Shown piece after piece: positions 10,502 through 20,768 of a stretch of DNA of 64,000 nt. Below the pieces are notes generated by a model. The model did no database searches. It saw only the letters and a program-made list of their open reading frames with translations, and was not told where the DNA came from. Made by a program: the position numbers and the translations under genes. Numbering within the stretch: the stretch's first letter is position 1; every line of letters begins with the position of its first letter. Source of the stretch: Rhipidocladum racemiflorum (taxonomy: Eukaryota; Streptophyta; Magnoliopsida; Poales; Poaceae). The DNA lies in NCBI GenBank assembly GCA_036346355.1, contig CM070577.1:44216309-44280308 (forward strand), given 5' to 3'.

Positions 10502-10644
10502 CTAATTGTTAGCTAAGGGGTTGACTAAAAATTAGCCCACCTATTAGTCTTCCTGTTTGGATAGATTAGGACTAATTTTTAGCCAGCTAACAATTAGTCC
10601 AGGGATCCAAACATGGCCTAAGTGCGTTTCTCCAATCGCCTTCA

Positions 10645-10656
10645 TGGTATTAGATA
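10645..10656 (+). other. Copia primer binding site
   Basis: TGGTATTAGATA starts at the first base after the 5' LTR. It resembles TGGTATCAGAGC, the complement of the initiator-tRNA-Met 3' end used by most plant LTR elements, with about three mismatches from decay. Confidence 0.7.
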
Positions 10657-10685
10657 GGTTCCGATCTTAATCTCCTATTCCACCT

Positions 10686-12490
10686 ATGACTGGTCCTTTC
10701 GACCTTGTGTCGCGGTTGCCACGGCCAAGGAGGACCTTACTGTCAAAACCGCCCTTTAGGTAGGGATGAAAACGGTACGGAAACGGTCGGTAAATGATTG
10801 TTCCGTTTCCGTTTCCACATTTTTTACCGGTAACGGAAACGAAATCGAAAACCCCGGAAACGGATATGGACACGGATAGTGACGGAAACAAAATCGGAAC
10901 GGAACGGAACGGATACGGAAACGAAAGCGAAAAATTCCACAAGAACATAGTAGAGAATTACAATATACATGACCACAAGAACAATATAGCCCATTCCACC
11001 TCTAAGGTGGACACAAGAATAGTGCTATGTTCACTGATATCACTAGAAAATTTTTCTCAAGTTTGTCAACTAATGGTACATTATTTGTCTCCCATATCAG
11101 ATCATCATGTCCTCATCCATATAATTATCATTGATATCCTATTACTCTACCAAGTACAAAGGTTTAGCACCCTAAAATTTGTATATTATTATTCGATGTT
11201 CATTTATGATTTTTTGAGATTTATCTTGGATTTTCTGGAGTATATAAATACTATTTTGCATTTTTTAGATTTATAAAATTAATTTATTTATAAAAAAAAT
11301 TATGCTAAAAATAATTTTTCTAGGTTCAAAATATTCCAAAGTATTTTTGAGAATTTTTGAACTCTATTTAGTATTTTATATAAAACCATTTATATTTATG
11401 AAATTATTTTAATTCAAAAATAAATATAAACTCTCTTCTCATTTTTGGGCCAAGCCCATTTCCCTTTCTGGCCTATTTCCGTTTTTAGTTTCCGGTTTCA
11501 CTTATACGGAATTTCCGTTTCCGTTTCCGCCGGAATTGGCTCTCCCGTTTCCGTTTCCGTTTCCGACAAAAAATTTCCGTTTCCGTTTCCGTACCGATAT
11601 TTTCCGTTTCCGTTTCCGAAAAAGAGTTTCTGTTTCCGTTTTTCTTCGGAATGGTCGGGAACTTTCCGTTCCGTTTTCACCCCTACCTTTAGGCATAGGC
11701 TATCGACGTCTCTAACATCAAGCTCCTCGTCCCCATTACCCTCAACCTCCAATCCGGCAACTATGCCCAATGGCGCAGCATGTTCGAGGTTGCTCTCCAA
11801 AAGTATGCCCTCGACTATCACGTTCACGAGTCGACCACCTGGTCTCCCGGCGGTGCAATGGACATGCCTCAACACCCTCGTCAGCTAGTGGTTGTACGAC
11901 GGGATCTCCCACGAGCTGCTTGCCATGGTGATGGATTCCTCGGCTTCTGCGTACATCCTTTCGACGTGCATCACAAGCATCTACCGTGACAACGCTGAGA
12001 CGCGCGCCATCTACCTCGAGCAAGAGTTCAATGGACTCATACAGGGCGCCATGTCTGTGGCCGACTACTGCCGCAAGCAGAAGGCTCTCGCAGACGAGCT
12101 CACCACGGTGGGTACAACGATCGCCGACAAAGCCTTGTCCTCAACACCTTACGATTGTTGAGCCCGCGACTCGCGTGCATGCACACACTACTCTCCATGC
12201 AACGCATCGTCTCATGCTTGAAGAGCTAATGATGGGGTTCGAGTCCTCTCCTCCCTCAGTCTTCATCGCCAACTCTAGCAGCAACAACTGTGGTTCCAAG
12301 GGAAACTCCGGCAACACTTCGATTAACGTCAACTTCTCCAATCACAACAACAACGGCGCCAATGGCGATGGTCACCACTCCAAAAACAACCGTCGTTGCA
12401 ATAAGAACCATGGCAATGGAGATGGCTCCTCCAATGGTGGCAGTGCTAGTAAGACTTCCAATAATGGCGGCAAGGTTTCCGCCCCCTAGC
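10686..12490 (+). pseudogene. Copia gag, interrupted and frameshifted
   Basis: The ATG at 10686 opens MTGPFDLVSRLPRPRRT, broken by the hAT element. After it, one frame reads IKLLVPITLNLQSGNYAQW followed by MFEVALQKYALDYHV, the N-terminal part of plant copia gag; another frame continues with DGISHELLAMVMDSS.., then IYLEQEFNGLIQGAMSVADY and CRKQKALADELTTVG, the UBN2-like gag core. A third frame (about 12210-12489) gives the Asn/Gly-rich segment usual before the zinc knuckle, which I do not see. At least two frame changes besides the insertion make this non-functional. Confidence 0.8.
10761..11685. mobile_element. Ac/Ds-like hAT element in copia gag
   Basis: The ends are TAGGGATGAAAACGG and, read inward on the other strand, TAGGGGTGAAAACGG (14 of 15 identical). 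The first 11 bases match the Ac/Ds terminus TAGGGATGAAA. A perfect 8-bp TSD CCTTTAGG lies at 10753-10760 and 11686-11693. Both subterminal regions are packed with GGAAACGG/CCGTTTCC repeats, as in Ds. The 925-bp element has an AT-rich core and no transposase domain, so it is non-autonomous. Confidence 0.92.
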
Positions 12491-12730
12491 CATGGCCCCA
12501 GAACCCATGGGCCTTGTCCATCCAAATGTAGCCCAACAAGCACCTCAGCCCACTGTTCAATGCCTTCTTGGTCCGCGTCCGCCCGGCATGTTCACTAGCA
12601 CTGTCCCACCACAACATCCGATTGCCTTTTAGTGGCATAGTGCCATGGCCGAGCGCTCAGTGGCTGGGCTTGCCAAGGTACACACCTGCCCCGCCCTCCA
12701 CTGCTCTGCCCTTATCGTGGGACTAGAACC

Positions 12731-12988
12731 ATGACATTAGCGATGCTATCTTCTGAGTGGTTCATCGACTCCAACGTGTCCACCCACATGACCTCGGAAC
12801 ATGGTAATCTTTCATCCCTTTCACACCTCTCTACTGTTGCATCTCCTTACGCCATTATCGGTAACGGGTCTCATCTTCCGATCACCCATACCAGCAATGC
12901 ATCTATCAATTTTCGTAACCATTCCTTTCAGTTGAACAATGTTCTTGTGACACCTTACCTCATTAAAAATCTTATTTTCGTTCATTAA
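12731..12988 (+). pseudogene. Copia protease region
   Basis: The frame reads EWFIDSNVSTHMTSEHGN, then IGNGSHLPITHTSNASI and LNNVLVTPYLIKNLIFVH. It matches the copia retropepsin (usual core FLDSGASTHM, later NVL..P.L..NL). The catalytic triplet is DSN rather than DSG or DTG, so the enzyme should be inactive even without the stop at 12986. Confidence 0.75.
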
Positions 12989-13019
12989 TTCACTTTGGAT
13001 AATCAATGTTCGATTGAGT

Positions 13020-14130
13020 TTGACCCTTTCGACCTTTCTGTGAAGGATCTCACCAAGAATGTGATCACCAGGTGCAATAGTCGTGGTGACCTCTATCCAT
13101 TTCGATGGTCGCCACCCGCTCCTTTAGCCTTCACCATCACCACTCCATCAGCTACCCTGTGGCATTGTTGACATGGACATCTTGGCACTCAAGCTTTATC
13201 ACATCTTACTAGTGCTTCTGATATTTCATGTAATAAAAACTCAATAAACACCTTGTGCTATGCATGCCAACTTGGCTGACATATGCGTCTCCCATTTTAT
13301 CATTCATCTACTCGCACCAATAAAGCTTTCAACTTGATAAATTGTGATCTTTGGACATCACCTATTCCTAGTGTCTCCGGTTACAAATATTATCTTGTCA
13401 TCCTCGACGATTTTACTCATTATGTATGAACGTTTCCACTTTGTCTTAAGTCTGATGTTTTCGCCACCCTTTGCACCTTCTTTGCATATGTCGGCATCCA
13501 ATTCTCCTCGTTCATCTGCGGTATTCAGTGTGACAACAATGCCATGCATCTCCACCTCCTCTCTCATCGCATTGCACTCCACATGTCATGCCCACACACA
13601 TCTCAACAAAACAGCAAGGCTGAACGCATCATTCATTCCACCTTCGACATTCTTCGCTCCCTCCTGTTTCAAGCCAGTCCTCCACCTATGTATTGGGTCG
13701 AAGCCCTTGACACCGCCACATATCTTCTCAACCTCCATCCAACCAAGGCTCTCAACTTTGGCATCCCTTACCAAGTCCTCTTTGGTTTCCCTCCTAACAA
13801 CTCTCACCTTCGAGTTTTCGTTATAGGTGCTACCCTAACTTCTCCGCCACTGCCACACACAAGCTTGCACCTCGCTCCATGCCATCCGTCTTCCTCGAGT
13901 ATCCCGAACATCATAAGGGTCACCGATGCCTCATCCTCACCACAAACTGCATCATCCTTTCTCGCCATGTCACCTTCGACGAATCTTCCTTTCCCTTCAC
14001 CGAGCTTCCTAACCCGCCCGTGCCTTCTGACTTTGACTTCTCTTTGTTGTCACTCATGCACCGACACTGGTTCCTCCTCTTATAGCGCGCTCTATGGCTC
14101 CCCGCCCCCATGTCACTCCCCTTCGTGCCC
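13020..14130 (+). pseudogene. Copia GAG-pre-integrase and integrase
   Basis: Translated in pieces: LWHC..HGHLGTQALSHL with a following C-x2-C (CYACQLG) is the zinc-binding pre-integrase segment; CDLWTSP, YYLVILDDFTHYV and FSSFICGIQCDNNAMH cover the core up to the second acidic residue; SCPHTSQQNSKAERIIHST holds the conserved HT.QQN..AER, with Lys before AER replacing the usual Gly-Val. It continues through MYWVEALDTATYLLNLHPTK. Several stops (TGA in LWHC*HG, and *HMRLP) and frame changes are present. Confidence 0.8.
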
Positions 14131-14289
14131 GCACTTTCATAGCTCCCTCCTATGCCCGATGCTGCCTCCACGCCCCCACGTCCTCCTCCTTCGGCTGAGC
14201 GTATTGCCCCTATTGTCAACGACAACCCCATGACAACCCGAGGAAAACGTAGTTTCGCCTTCCCATCGAGCGGCTCAACCTCCATGTTA

Positions 14290-15290
14290 CCTATTCCTTC
14301 TTCCATCCCATGGACCTACCGTGAGGCCCACAATGACAAGCACTGTCACCTTGCCATGCAGCATGAGTTTAACACTTGCGCGCAAACAACAAGTGAGAGC
14401 TTGTCCCTCAACCCACACGGGGCCAACATTGTGATAGGAAAATGGATATTTCATCACAAGTTCAAACCCGATGGCTCCCTTGATCGCTACAAGGCTCATT
14501 GGGTCCTCCACTCTTCCCCTAGCAACCCCGCATTAACTTTGATGAGACGTTCAATCTAGTTGTTAAACCGACCACCATCCGCACCATCCTCACAGTCGCT
14601 CTATCCAACGAGTGGCCGATTCATCAGCTTGATGTCAACAATGCCTTCATCAATGTAACCCTCGTCGAAATTATGTACTGTCAACAATCCTCTGGTTTTG
14701 TCTACCCCGCGCGCAGCTCCCGTGATGCTGCCTCAATAGGTCCTTGTACGGCCTCAAGCAGGCTCCCCAGGCATGGTTCAGTCGCTCTGCGACCAACCTC
14801 ATGTCCTTGGGGTTGTTCGCCTCCACGGTGGATCCCTCACTGTTCATCTAGAGCCATGGCACAGACACCATCTACCTCTTGTTGTACGTTGATGACATCA
14901 TCCTCACAGCCTCCTCGCCAACCCCGCTTCACTAAGTGATTGCCTCACTTCATCGTGAATTCTCCCTCAAGGACCTCGACGACATGCACTTCTTCCTCGG
15001 TGTCCATGTACAGTGCACCGGCTCCAGTTTCTCCCTCTCTCAGTTCAAGTACACAGAGGATATACTTGCATGTGCCGGCATGACGAACTGCAACCCATGC
15101 AGCACGCCCGTCACACTAGCTCAAAGCTCCCCTTTGCCGGCGAACCGATGGCAATGCTATGAATTACAGGAGCATCACCAGTGCCCTTCAGTATCTGATG
15201 TTCACACATCCGGATATAGCCTACACAGTGCAACAGGCTTGCCTTCGATCATATGCATGATCCCCACGAGCTGCATGCCAACCTGCTAAA
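14290..15290 (+). pseudogene. Copia reverse transcriptase
   Basis: Pieces in order: TYREAHNDKHCHLAMQHEFN (usual P.W..AM..E), IVIGKWIFHHKFKPDGSLDR and YKAHWVL, then IHQLDVNNAFINVTLVE (usual LDV.NAFL.G.L.E), LYGLKQAPQAWF, LLYVDDIILTASS with the intact YVDD catalytic motif at about 14885-14896, and FSLKDLDDMHFFLGVHV. At least three frame changes and one stop separate them. Confidence 0.85.
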
Positions 15291-15349
15291 GTGCATTCTT
15301 CGCTATTTCAAAGGCACCATCAACCACGGTCTATAGCTTCATCGGAATT

Positions 15350-15790
15350 CACCAACCGCTCTCACTACCGACACCGATGCCAAATGGGCTCGCTACCTCG
15401 ATACCCTCAAGTCCACTTCGGGCTACAGTGTTTTTCTTGGCGATAACCTCATCTCATGGTCATCCAAACGACAGCAGACAGTCTCCCGCTCCAGTGTCGA
15501 GGCTAAGTATCTCGTCGTAGCCAACGCTGTCGCCGAGTCCTGTTGCTTCGTAAGATCCTTGTTGAACTTTATCACCCTCTCCAGCGGTCCACGATTGTCT
15601 TCTACGACAATATCAGTACGGTCTACCTCTCGACTAATCTTGTCCAGCGCTAACAAATGAAACACGTTGAGATTGATGTTCACTTTGTTCAGGAGCGCAT
15701 CACTCTTGGCGAGGTTCGTGTTCTTCACATACCGATGTCTTCACCAAGGAACTTCCTACGGCCATTTTCAAGGAGTTCTGTTCTATCTTG
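15350..15790 (+). pseudogene. Copia RNase H
   Basis: The frame reads TDTDAKWARYLDTLKSTSGY then SVFLGDNLISWSSKRQQTVS and RSSVEAKYLVVANAVAESC, the standard copia RNase H (D.DWAG, STSGY.F.LG...SW.SK.Q..V..SS.EAEY). The Glu in EAKY and the first Asp are retained. NISTVYLSTN and KHVEIDVHFVQERI follow after a stop and frame change, the region just before the 3' LTR. Confidence 0.85.
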
Positions 15791-15811
15791 AACGTTTGTA
15801 CCGTTCCAATT

Positions 15812-15818
15812 GTGGGGG
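15812..15818 (+). other. Copia polypurine tract
   Basis: GTGGGGG lies directly before the TG of the 3' LTR and is the expected primer site for plus-strand synthesis. Confidence 0.6.
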
Positions 15819-15958
15819 TGCTAGGCAGAAGATAGATATCCTTTGTTAGGATTATATTTTTGGCATGTAACTGATTGTTTCCAACCGAATCACCTCTGCA
15901 GTTTATATGCCAATAGCTCCTAATACAATCGCTAAGTGTGTTTCTCCTATCCCCTTCA
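15819..15958 (+). repeat. Copia 3' LTR (140 bp)
   Basis: TGCTAGGCAG to CCCCTTCA, about 85-90% similar by eye to the two halves of the 5' LTR. It lacks the Tourist insertion, reading CGCTAAGTGTG at that point. Confidence 0.88.
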
Positions 15959-16161
15959 CTCCCGAGTGCGTAGTGACTTTCAGTCGTAATTTTTGAGAAC
16001 AATCACACAAGTTTCTCTGGAGAAAGGTATCTATACAACAAGTACTGAGAGATGCAAATGTGGATATGTATTAATGTACGCAAATCTTTTATTGCTATCT
16101 ACGAGTACAAATGATATCTGGGTTCGTTTGATGGAATCGTAGTCATCTAGAAGCAGTGCAC
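15959..16161. other. Short intergenic stretch
   Basis: Between the copia 3' LTR and the next hAT-like element I see no gene or repeat end. Confidence 0.5.
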
Positions 16162-16715
16162 AAGAGGTGGGCACTTGGGCTGGGCTCTTTTGGGCCAGCC
16201 CGAAGCACGATGGGATGGCTCGATGCAAAGCACGACCCGACACGGAACCGTGTCGGCAGACGCAATCAGTAGCTTTCGGGCCGCACTGCCCGGAACCAGG
16301 CACGATGGGCGCAGACAGCTTGGAGTCGGGCCCGCGTCAAGATGGCACGAACGGGCACGAAATCACGGATTAAGGACTAAAAGTTGACAGATATTGTTGA
16401 TTCAGAGCATCTTCAAGCATTGCATTTATGTTTGACATTTTGTTGATGTGATTAGTCTCTTATGTAATTAAAATAGGTAGTTTAGTAGTAGTAATTTGTT
16501 TTATTTCTTTGCTCGTCACAATAGTAAAAATGGGTCGGGCCTAGGCCAACACGGCATGAAGCAGACACGAAGCGTAAATGGGCCGGGCTTGGGCTCGCCA
16601 AAGGTGAGTCGGCCCGGCACGGTGGGCACGATGGACCGTCATAAAGACGGCACGATTTCTACCAAGACGACGCGCCGACCGAACAAGACGCAAGACGGCA
16701 TGACGCCCACCTCTG
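16162..16715. mobile_element. hAT-like element with GGCCCGGCACG motifs
   Basis: The left end reads AAGAGGTGGGCACTT and the right end GACGCCCACCTCTG; read inward these share AGAGGTGGGC. GTGCAC flanks both sides (16156-16161, 16716-16721), which may be what remains of an 8-bp duplication (CAGTGCAC against TGGTGCAC). The interior repeats GGGCCGGGC, GGCCCGGCACGG and GGCACGA words, a pattern seen in abundant grass hAT MITE families. There is no coding capacity. Confidence 0.6.
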
Positions 16716-17465
16716 GTGCACATCGATGACCACCAGCCGCGCTTCGGTTCTTCGTTACGTTATCAAACAAACTCCCATGCGTGGTCAAATCATGCGTACA
16801 AAACACCGCGGGACTGACCGGCGTAAATTGTGAACAGGGACGAGTGTACTACAGTACTATACGTACCACTTTCCAGCACGAGGCGCGACTCACGGGAGAT
16901 CCAATTCCCACGGCTTTGTTGGCTAGTTCGGCGAATGGCGATGGCGAGTGGTACGAGTAGTACGCGGTACGACGCGCCCAAGTGGATAAGGACGACGACT
17001 AATTTAAGAATCCACTTGGCGGTAGGTGAGTAGGAGTGCCGTTGGATAGGGTGCGGGCTACACCTGCTAATGCCAAAGATCACCCTTACCCGATTGGCCT
17101 CATATAGCTAGTCATATTACCTGTACCCAATCACAATTACGTATATCCTGTTAAGATATAGTTGAGTTTTGGGTTTTAACTGTCTAAATATAATCAACTC
17201 TATCTCCGTAGATGAATCCGAATCTATCTGGTATTAGTTACTACTATATATACTATATATTTGATACCCTTTGTATAAAAAAATTAATCTAATAAAAAGA
17301 TATCAGTTTTATCCCTCTATATCATGTATGCTTCATGTTTATATTTACTATTCTAATGATACGTTGTGGTTGATAAGGACGAATAATATCGCTTTATAAC
17401 ATATTATCAGTACGGAATTCTATCAACGCAAAAATAAGCAAGCCAGCCCCCGCTCCTAAGCTCGG
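16716..17465. other. Intergenic sequence, nothing recognised
   Basis: The first 350 bp are of mixed composition; from about 17100 to 17400 it is AT-rich with TATATA runs. No frame resembles a protein and no paired repeat ends were found. Confidence 0.45.
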
Positions 17466-17469
17466 CGGC

Positions 17470-17691
17470 ATGCTGTTCGTCATGACGCTCGCACCGGTTG
17501 AGGGCCCGGCCAAACCCTTGCATCTGTCCGCTGGCGCCGGACTTTGCTATCTCGTCACCAGCGAAGCGAGCGCCAAGTGCCCGAAGAAGAACCGCAAGAC
17601 CATCAACGGGGACGATCGAAGGGATGGTCCAGCATGGAGTTTACACCAAAGGGATGGGCTTACAACTCAACACCATAATGGGGACGCTTAA
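17470..17691 (+). pseudogene. NF-YB (HAP3) histone-fold fragment
   Basis: The frame is 73 residues; its middle, LCYLVTSEASAKCPKKNR followed by KTINGDD (17542-17616), matches the end of the NF-YB histone fold, whose consensus is about F(I/V)S-(F)(I/V)T-(G/S)EAS-DKC-(Q/K)-REKRKTINGDD. NF-YB pairs with NF-YC and NF-YA to bind CCAAT boxes. Here the upstream alpha-1/alpha-2 part is replaced by unrelated residues, and after TINGDD the expected LLWAM..LGF(E)DY is lost, with frame and sequence diverging at once. It looks like a single-domain relic, perhaps a captured exon piece. A tiny functional gene is unlikely, since the dimer interface is missing. Confidence 0.6.
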
Positions 17692-17912
17692 AACTGAAGA
17701 TATTGGCAAATTTTGGAAACTATTATTGCTCTGCAAGCACAAGTAACTTCGAGGCCAATCAATGTCGTCTGCCTGCATCAATTGATAATGTATCGAATTT
17801 TGATCGGCATCACGTGATTAAATCTACTACAAATCATACGTAAGTTCATGGCATATAATTAAGTTAGTCGCATCTAAATTTTTTAATCCTGCATATTAAT
17901 TTTTCTAATTAC
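17692..17912. other. AT-rich spacer
   Basis: Nothing recognised between the NF-YB relic and the Tourist-like MITE. Confidence 0.4.
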
Positions 17913-17915
17913 TTA

Positions 17916-18146
17916 GGTCTTGTTTGGCAGAGCTCCAAATCCCAGCTCTATCTCGGAGCTGAAACTTATAGACTGAAATAAAGTGACTTGAGTTTAGAAT
18001 TTTATTCTAAAATATAAACAAGATGACCCACCTAAACACTCTTAATATGCCCACAGCTCCAGCTCCATGAATCTGGTGAATCTAGAAATACCTAGCTCCA
18101 CCAACTCCATGAATTTATTGGAGTTGGAGCTCTGCCAAACACCTCC
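17916..18146. mobile_element. Tourist-like MITE (231 bp)
   Basis: The ends are GGTCTTGTTTGGCAGAGCTC and, read inward from the right, GGAGGTGTTTGGCAGAGCTC, flanked by TTA on both sides (17913-17915, 18147-18149). The 3-bp TTA duplication points to PIF/Harbinger. The internal AGCTCCA/TGGAGCT words form further inverted pairs, so the transcript would fold into a long hairpin. Confidence 0.8.
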
Positions 18147-18149
18147 TTA

Positions 18150-19009
18150 GATTACACGTTGCATATCATTGGAAATTAGGTTTCTAGGTTACTGTTCATC
18201 AAACAATAAAAAAAGAGGATGGCTCAGGGCTAGCCGTGTGCTTGTAGCACGCCACCATAGGCCGTGCCTGCCGCACCGCTATCGGGCGCACTCGTGTCGG
18301 CCGCGCACTAGCAGTCCACCAATTGCACACACGTCCGTAGCATCAACCGCGTCCCACCGTGTAGTTTGTGCCTCACACACTATGGGTGCACGCTACACCG
18401 CTTCGGGCGCACCCGCTTCGGCCGCACGCCCGCAAGTACGTGCCCGCCAAGTTGACCACATGCTTCACAGCCCGCATTGGCCCTGTGCCCAGAGCACCCT
18501 CCCGACGGGCGCTCGTGTTGGTCACGTGTCAGCCATGCCCCAGCAGCCAACGCCCCCGACGCCCCCTGTCGACCCGCTCCACGCGCTAGAAGTCGTCATT
18601 GCGTTCGCGCCAGCCACCTGCGGCGCACCGCCGTGCCACGCCTGCGCCGGCCCATCGTTGGCTGCTAGCTGCACACCCTCCTAATCCAGCCACTGCTGCC
18701 ACTACCTCGAACGCGAGGTGGCTAGGGTTGTCGCCTGGTCTTGGGCTACTCGCCGTGGGCTATTATGTGCTTAATCAGCCGCGATAGCCCACTAGCACAG
18801 TTTTTTTACGGATGAAAAAATTGGAAAAAAAAAGAAATGTCAGTTTGTGTTTTAACCCCTAGAGTTCTCCATAATTGCGAAAAAAGTTAATAAATCCAGA
18901 AAAATCCTAGTAAATAGTAGAAACTAATTTTTCTAGGTATGTAGACTTCCGTAAATTATTGAACTCTATATTTAGCATAATTTTTCCTAGCATAATTCCA
19001 TATTTATAT
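18150..19009. other. GC-rich block then AT-rich block, no gene recognised
   Basis: 18200-18790 is GC-rich and has open frames in several registers (the longest plus-strand one 18169-18684), but the translations are Ala/Pro/Arg/His-rich with no known domain, as expected of GC-rich non-coding DNA. 18790-19009 is AT-rich; a piece around 18925-18975 (AATTTTTCTAGGT, TTGAACTCTAT, TTTAG) resembles the core of the Ds-like element near 11310-11375. Confidence 0.4.
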
Positions 19010-19655
19010 TGTCGATGATTGGGGAACAGGCCCCCGCTGAGCTTACTTAGTTGATTGGGGGACCAACTCTTTTCCCCTTCTCATGTGAAGAGTTGCGTCC
19101 GAAGGATGCTCGGACTCACGGGACAGAGGGCACTTAGAGAATGGCACAAAGATTTATCTTGGTTCGGGCCTCTCACTGGGGAGATAATAATCCTACTCCA
19201 GCGTGGTGGTATTGTATTCTGTGTATTGTCTATGCTCTTCTCACAAGTGTCTAAGCTCCGGCGCATCTCTCATACATGTACGAGAGGTGTTTACAGGTTA
19301 CAAGGATATTCTTTTAATTGCAGTCCAAGTAACGGACCGTTTGATTGTGGCTAATGTTTATTGTAACTGAATCTTGATTCATGCCACGTTCTCATCGTGG
19401 GCGTAACGGCTCCACATCATGGCGTCATTATCGCTACTCAGGCGTAACCGCTGATCATGACCATCCGACCATACACTCTGCAGACGAGCTAGGGCGGAGC
19501 AAGTATGCTCGGACCCCGTGCTCGAGCGCTGGAGCCGAGCATCGGGACTATCTCGTGGGCCATCCTCGGGAACGTCCTCCGAGGGTACGCATGGTCGGGT
19601 TGGAATTAACTGCCGGGGTACTATGGTAATTACGGAAATTATCGAATCCCCGACA
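19010..19655 (-). repeat. Q 3' LTR (646 bp) and adjacent PPT
   Basis: On the plus strand it begins TGTCGATGATTGGGG and ends GAATCCCCGACA; on the minus strand it therefore runs TGTCGGGGATTC to CATCGACA, with the usual TG..CA. The next bases, GCTAGCCCCCGAC (19656-19668), are a polypurine tract on the minus strand. The second LTR is not in the window, so no TSD can be tested (left flank TATAT). Confidence 0.75.
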
Positions 19656-20148
19656 GCTAGCCCCCGACGGTCAAGTAGGGAACTACTTGAAGGGACTTCC
19701 CCTTGAGCCTACTAACTCAATGGAGGGATTGGAGTCTTGTAGTGAACCGCTACTGCAGCATCCAAGCAAGCCTTGTCGACGAACGGGCAAAACAGCTCGG
19801 TACACGACCAAGGTAAGCTCGGGTAAGAAAATGTGAAGAGTTGATGCGGTTCCTTCTTGGAGAAGCCTGGCGGTGGTACAGGCCGTTTTGTTTTGGGAAC
19901 CGCTTTATTATGGGATAGCCTTGGAAGCCGTACGTCCACGCATGGTTTTGGGAGTGGCGAACTCTTCACCTGCGCTCGTGCCTTTAGGGCTTCTTGAGCG
20001 CAACGGCGAGAAAATTTTTCGCTTGCCCCTCAAATCATGTATTTAAGCAGCAGCAAGGGTTCTTTTTTATTCTCTCTCTTCATTCGGAATTCATGAAAAT
20101 TTTCACCCATTGCCTTTGTCTCTCCTTTCAATCTTTTCCTTTGCTCCA
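19656..20148. other. Q spacer between 3' LTR and antisense gene
   Basis: No coding was recognised. The last 100 bp before 20149 are T/C-rich (CTCTCTCTTC, CTCCTTTC), like a plant 5' leader, and may belong to the promoter and leader of the antisense gene. Confidence 0.45.
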
Positions 20149-20768
20149 ATGGCGAAGTTCGGTGCTCGCAAGGCCAGCCAACAAAAGCTCGAGCTGCTCG
20201 TAGATCTCGGATGCCTCGATGAGGGATCGTGGAGGGTGGAAGGCGACGAGGAGGAGCCGCAACCGCAGGAGGGAGAGATCGTCTCCTGTGAGTTGTATTC
20301 CACGAACGGGCTTCGGATGCCCGAGAGCGAATTCCTTGAGTCAGTGCTCGCCCACTGTGAATGCGAGGTCACCAATCTCAACCCTAACTCCATCCTTGTT
20401 CTCTCTCTCTTCTCGCACCTTTGCGAGGGGTTCGTGGGCGTCTTGCCCACGGCCAGCCTCTTCTTTCACTTCTATTCTCTGTTTCGCACCTGCTCGGCTT
20501 CTCCGGTCGGTTGCATCTATTTCCAGCTCCGGTCCAACGGACCATACGAGTTCCCGAGCTTCATGCTCAAGGACTCGGTGGCCGGGTGGGCCGATTCCTG
20601 GTTCTACCTAAAGAAGGCAGAGGGGAGCTCCCTCTGCTACACCGGAGCAAGGGCTCTGAGTGTTGAGACACCCCGACCTCTGGTGCAAGCCGAGGAGGAA
20701 AGGGTGCTCATGACAATCAGTGAGCTCACCAATTTGGGGCTCACTGGTCAGGACATCGCCCGGGATTT
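20149..20768 (+). pseudogene. Q antisense gene, first exon (Transposase_28-like), 5' part
   Basis: From ATG 20149 (MAKFGARKASQQKLE) the frame is open to the insertion point. The region with SELYSTNG-like residues, LRMPESEFLESVLAHCECEV, then LNPNSILVLSLFSHLCEGFV and GVLPTASLFFHFYSLF resembles the Transposase_28 ('putative gypsy type transposon') domain carried by many grass elements. Despite its name no catalytic activity is established for that domain. The exon is cut after GATTT (20764-20768) by element Y; the same five bases restart it at 33119-33123, so its reading frame was intact before the insertion. The start is the first ATG after a C/T-rich leader. Confidence 0.7.

Larger units (their letters stand above)
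9456..10618. mobile_element. Tourist MITE A (outer copy, holds B and C)
   Basis: It begins GGCCATGTTTGGAT and ends ATCCAAACATGGCC, perfect 14-bp inverted ends, flanked by TAA on both sides (9453-9455, 10619-10621). A 3-bp TAA/TTA duplication with GGCC-type ends marks PIF/Harbinger-related Tourist elements. The empty site is visible in the copia 3' LTR (GCTAAGTGTG). Copy A is 9456-9729 plus about 10505-10618, near 390 bp; the rest is two related insertions. Confidence 0.85.
9336..10644 (+). repeat. Copia 5' LTR, interrupted by Tourist MITEs
   Basis: 9336-9455 aligns with 15819 onward of the 3' LTR (shared GGCATGTAACTGATT, CCAACCGAATCACCTC, AATACAATCGCTAA), and 10622-10644 continues the match (GTGCGTTTCTCC.. 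to CCTTCA). The 3' LTR is uninterrupted at this point and so serves as the empty-site control for the MITE insertion. Confidence 0.9.
9336..15958 (+). mobile_element. Decayed Ty1-copia retrotransposon with short LTRs
   Basis: Two related LTRs start TGTTAGGCAGGAG (9336) and TGCTAGGCAGAAG (15819) and end CCTTCA. Without the Tourist insertion the 5' LTR is about 143 bp and the 3' LTR is 140 bp. The PBS-like TGGTATTAGATA follows the 5' LTR directly and a G-rich tract precedes the 3' LTR. Between them gag, protease, integrase, RT and RNase H homology appears in that order, with integrase before RT, the copia order. All parts carry stops and frameshifts. The flanks (CCCCG before, CTCCCG after) are a poor TSD. 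LTRs this short recall Tos17-like elements, but membership was not established. Later insertions: Tourist MITEs at 9456-10618 and a hAT element at 10761-11685. Confidence 0.88.

Noticed and set aside
10794..11276. 160-codon frame inside the Ds-like element as a transposase
   Set aside because: The N-terminal part only translates the GGAAACGG subterminal repeats and the rest is AT-rich; no hAT dimerisation or catalytic motif is present.
18169..18684. 171-codon plus-strand frame
   Set aside because: The translation is Ala/His/Pro/Arg-rich without a domain, and neighbouring frames are equally open; non-coding GC-rich DNA is the simpler reading.
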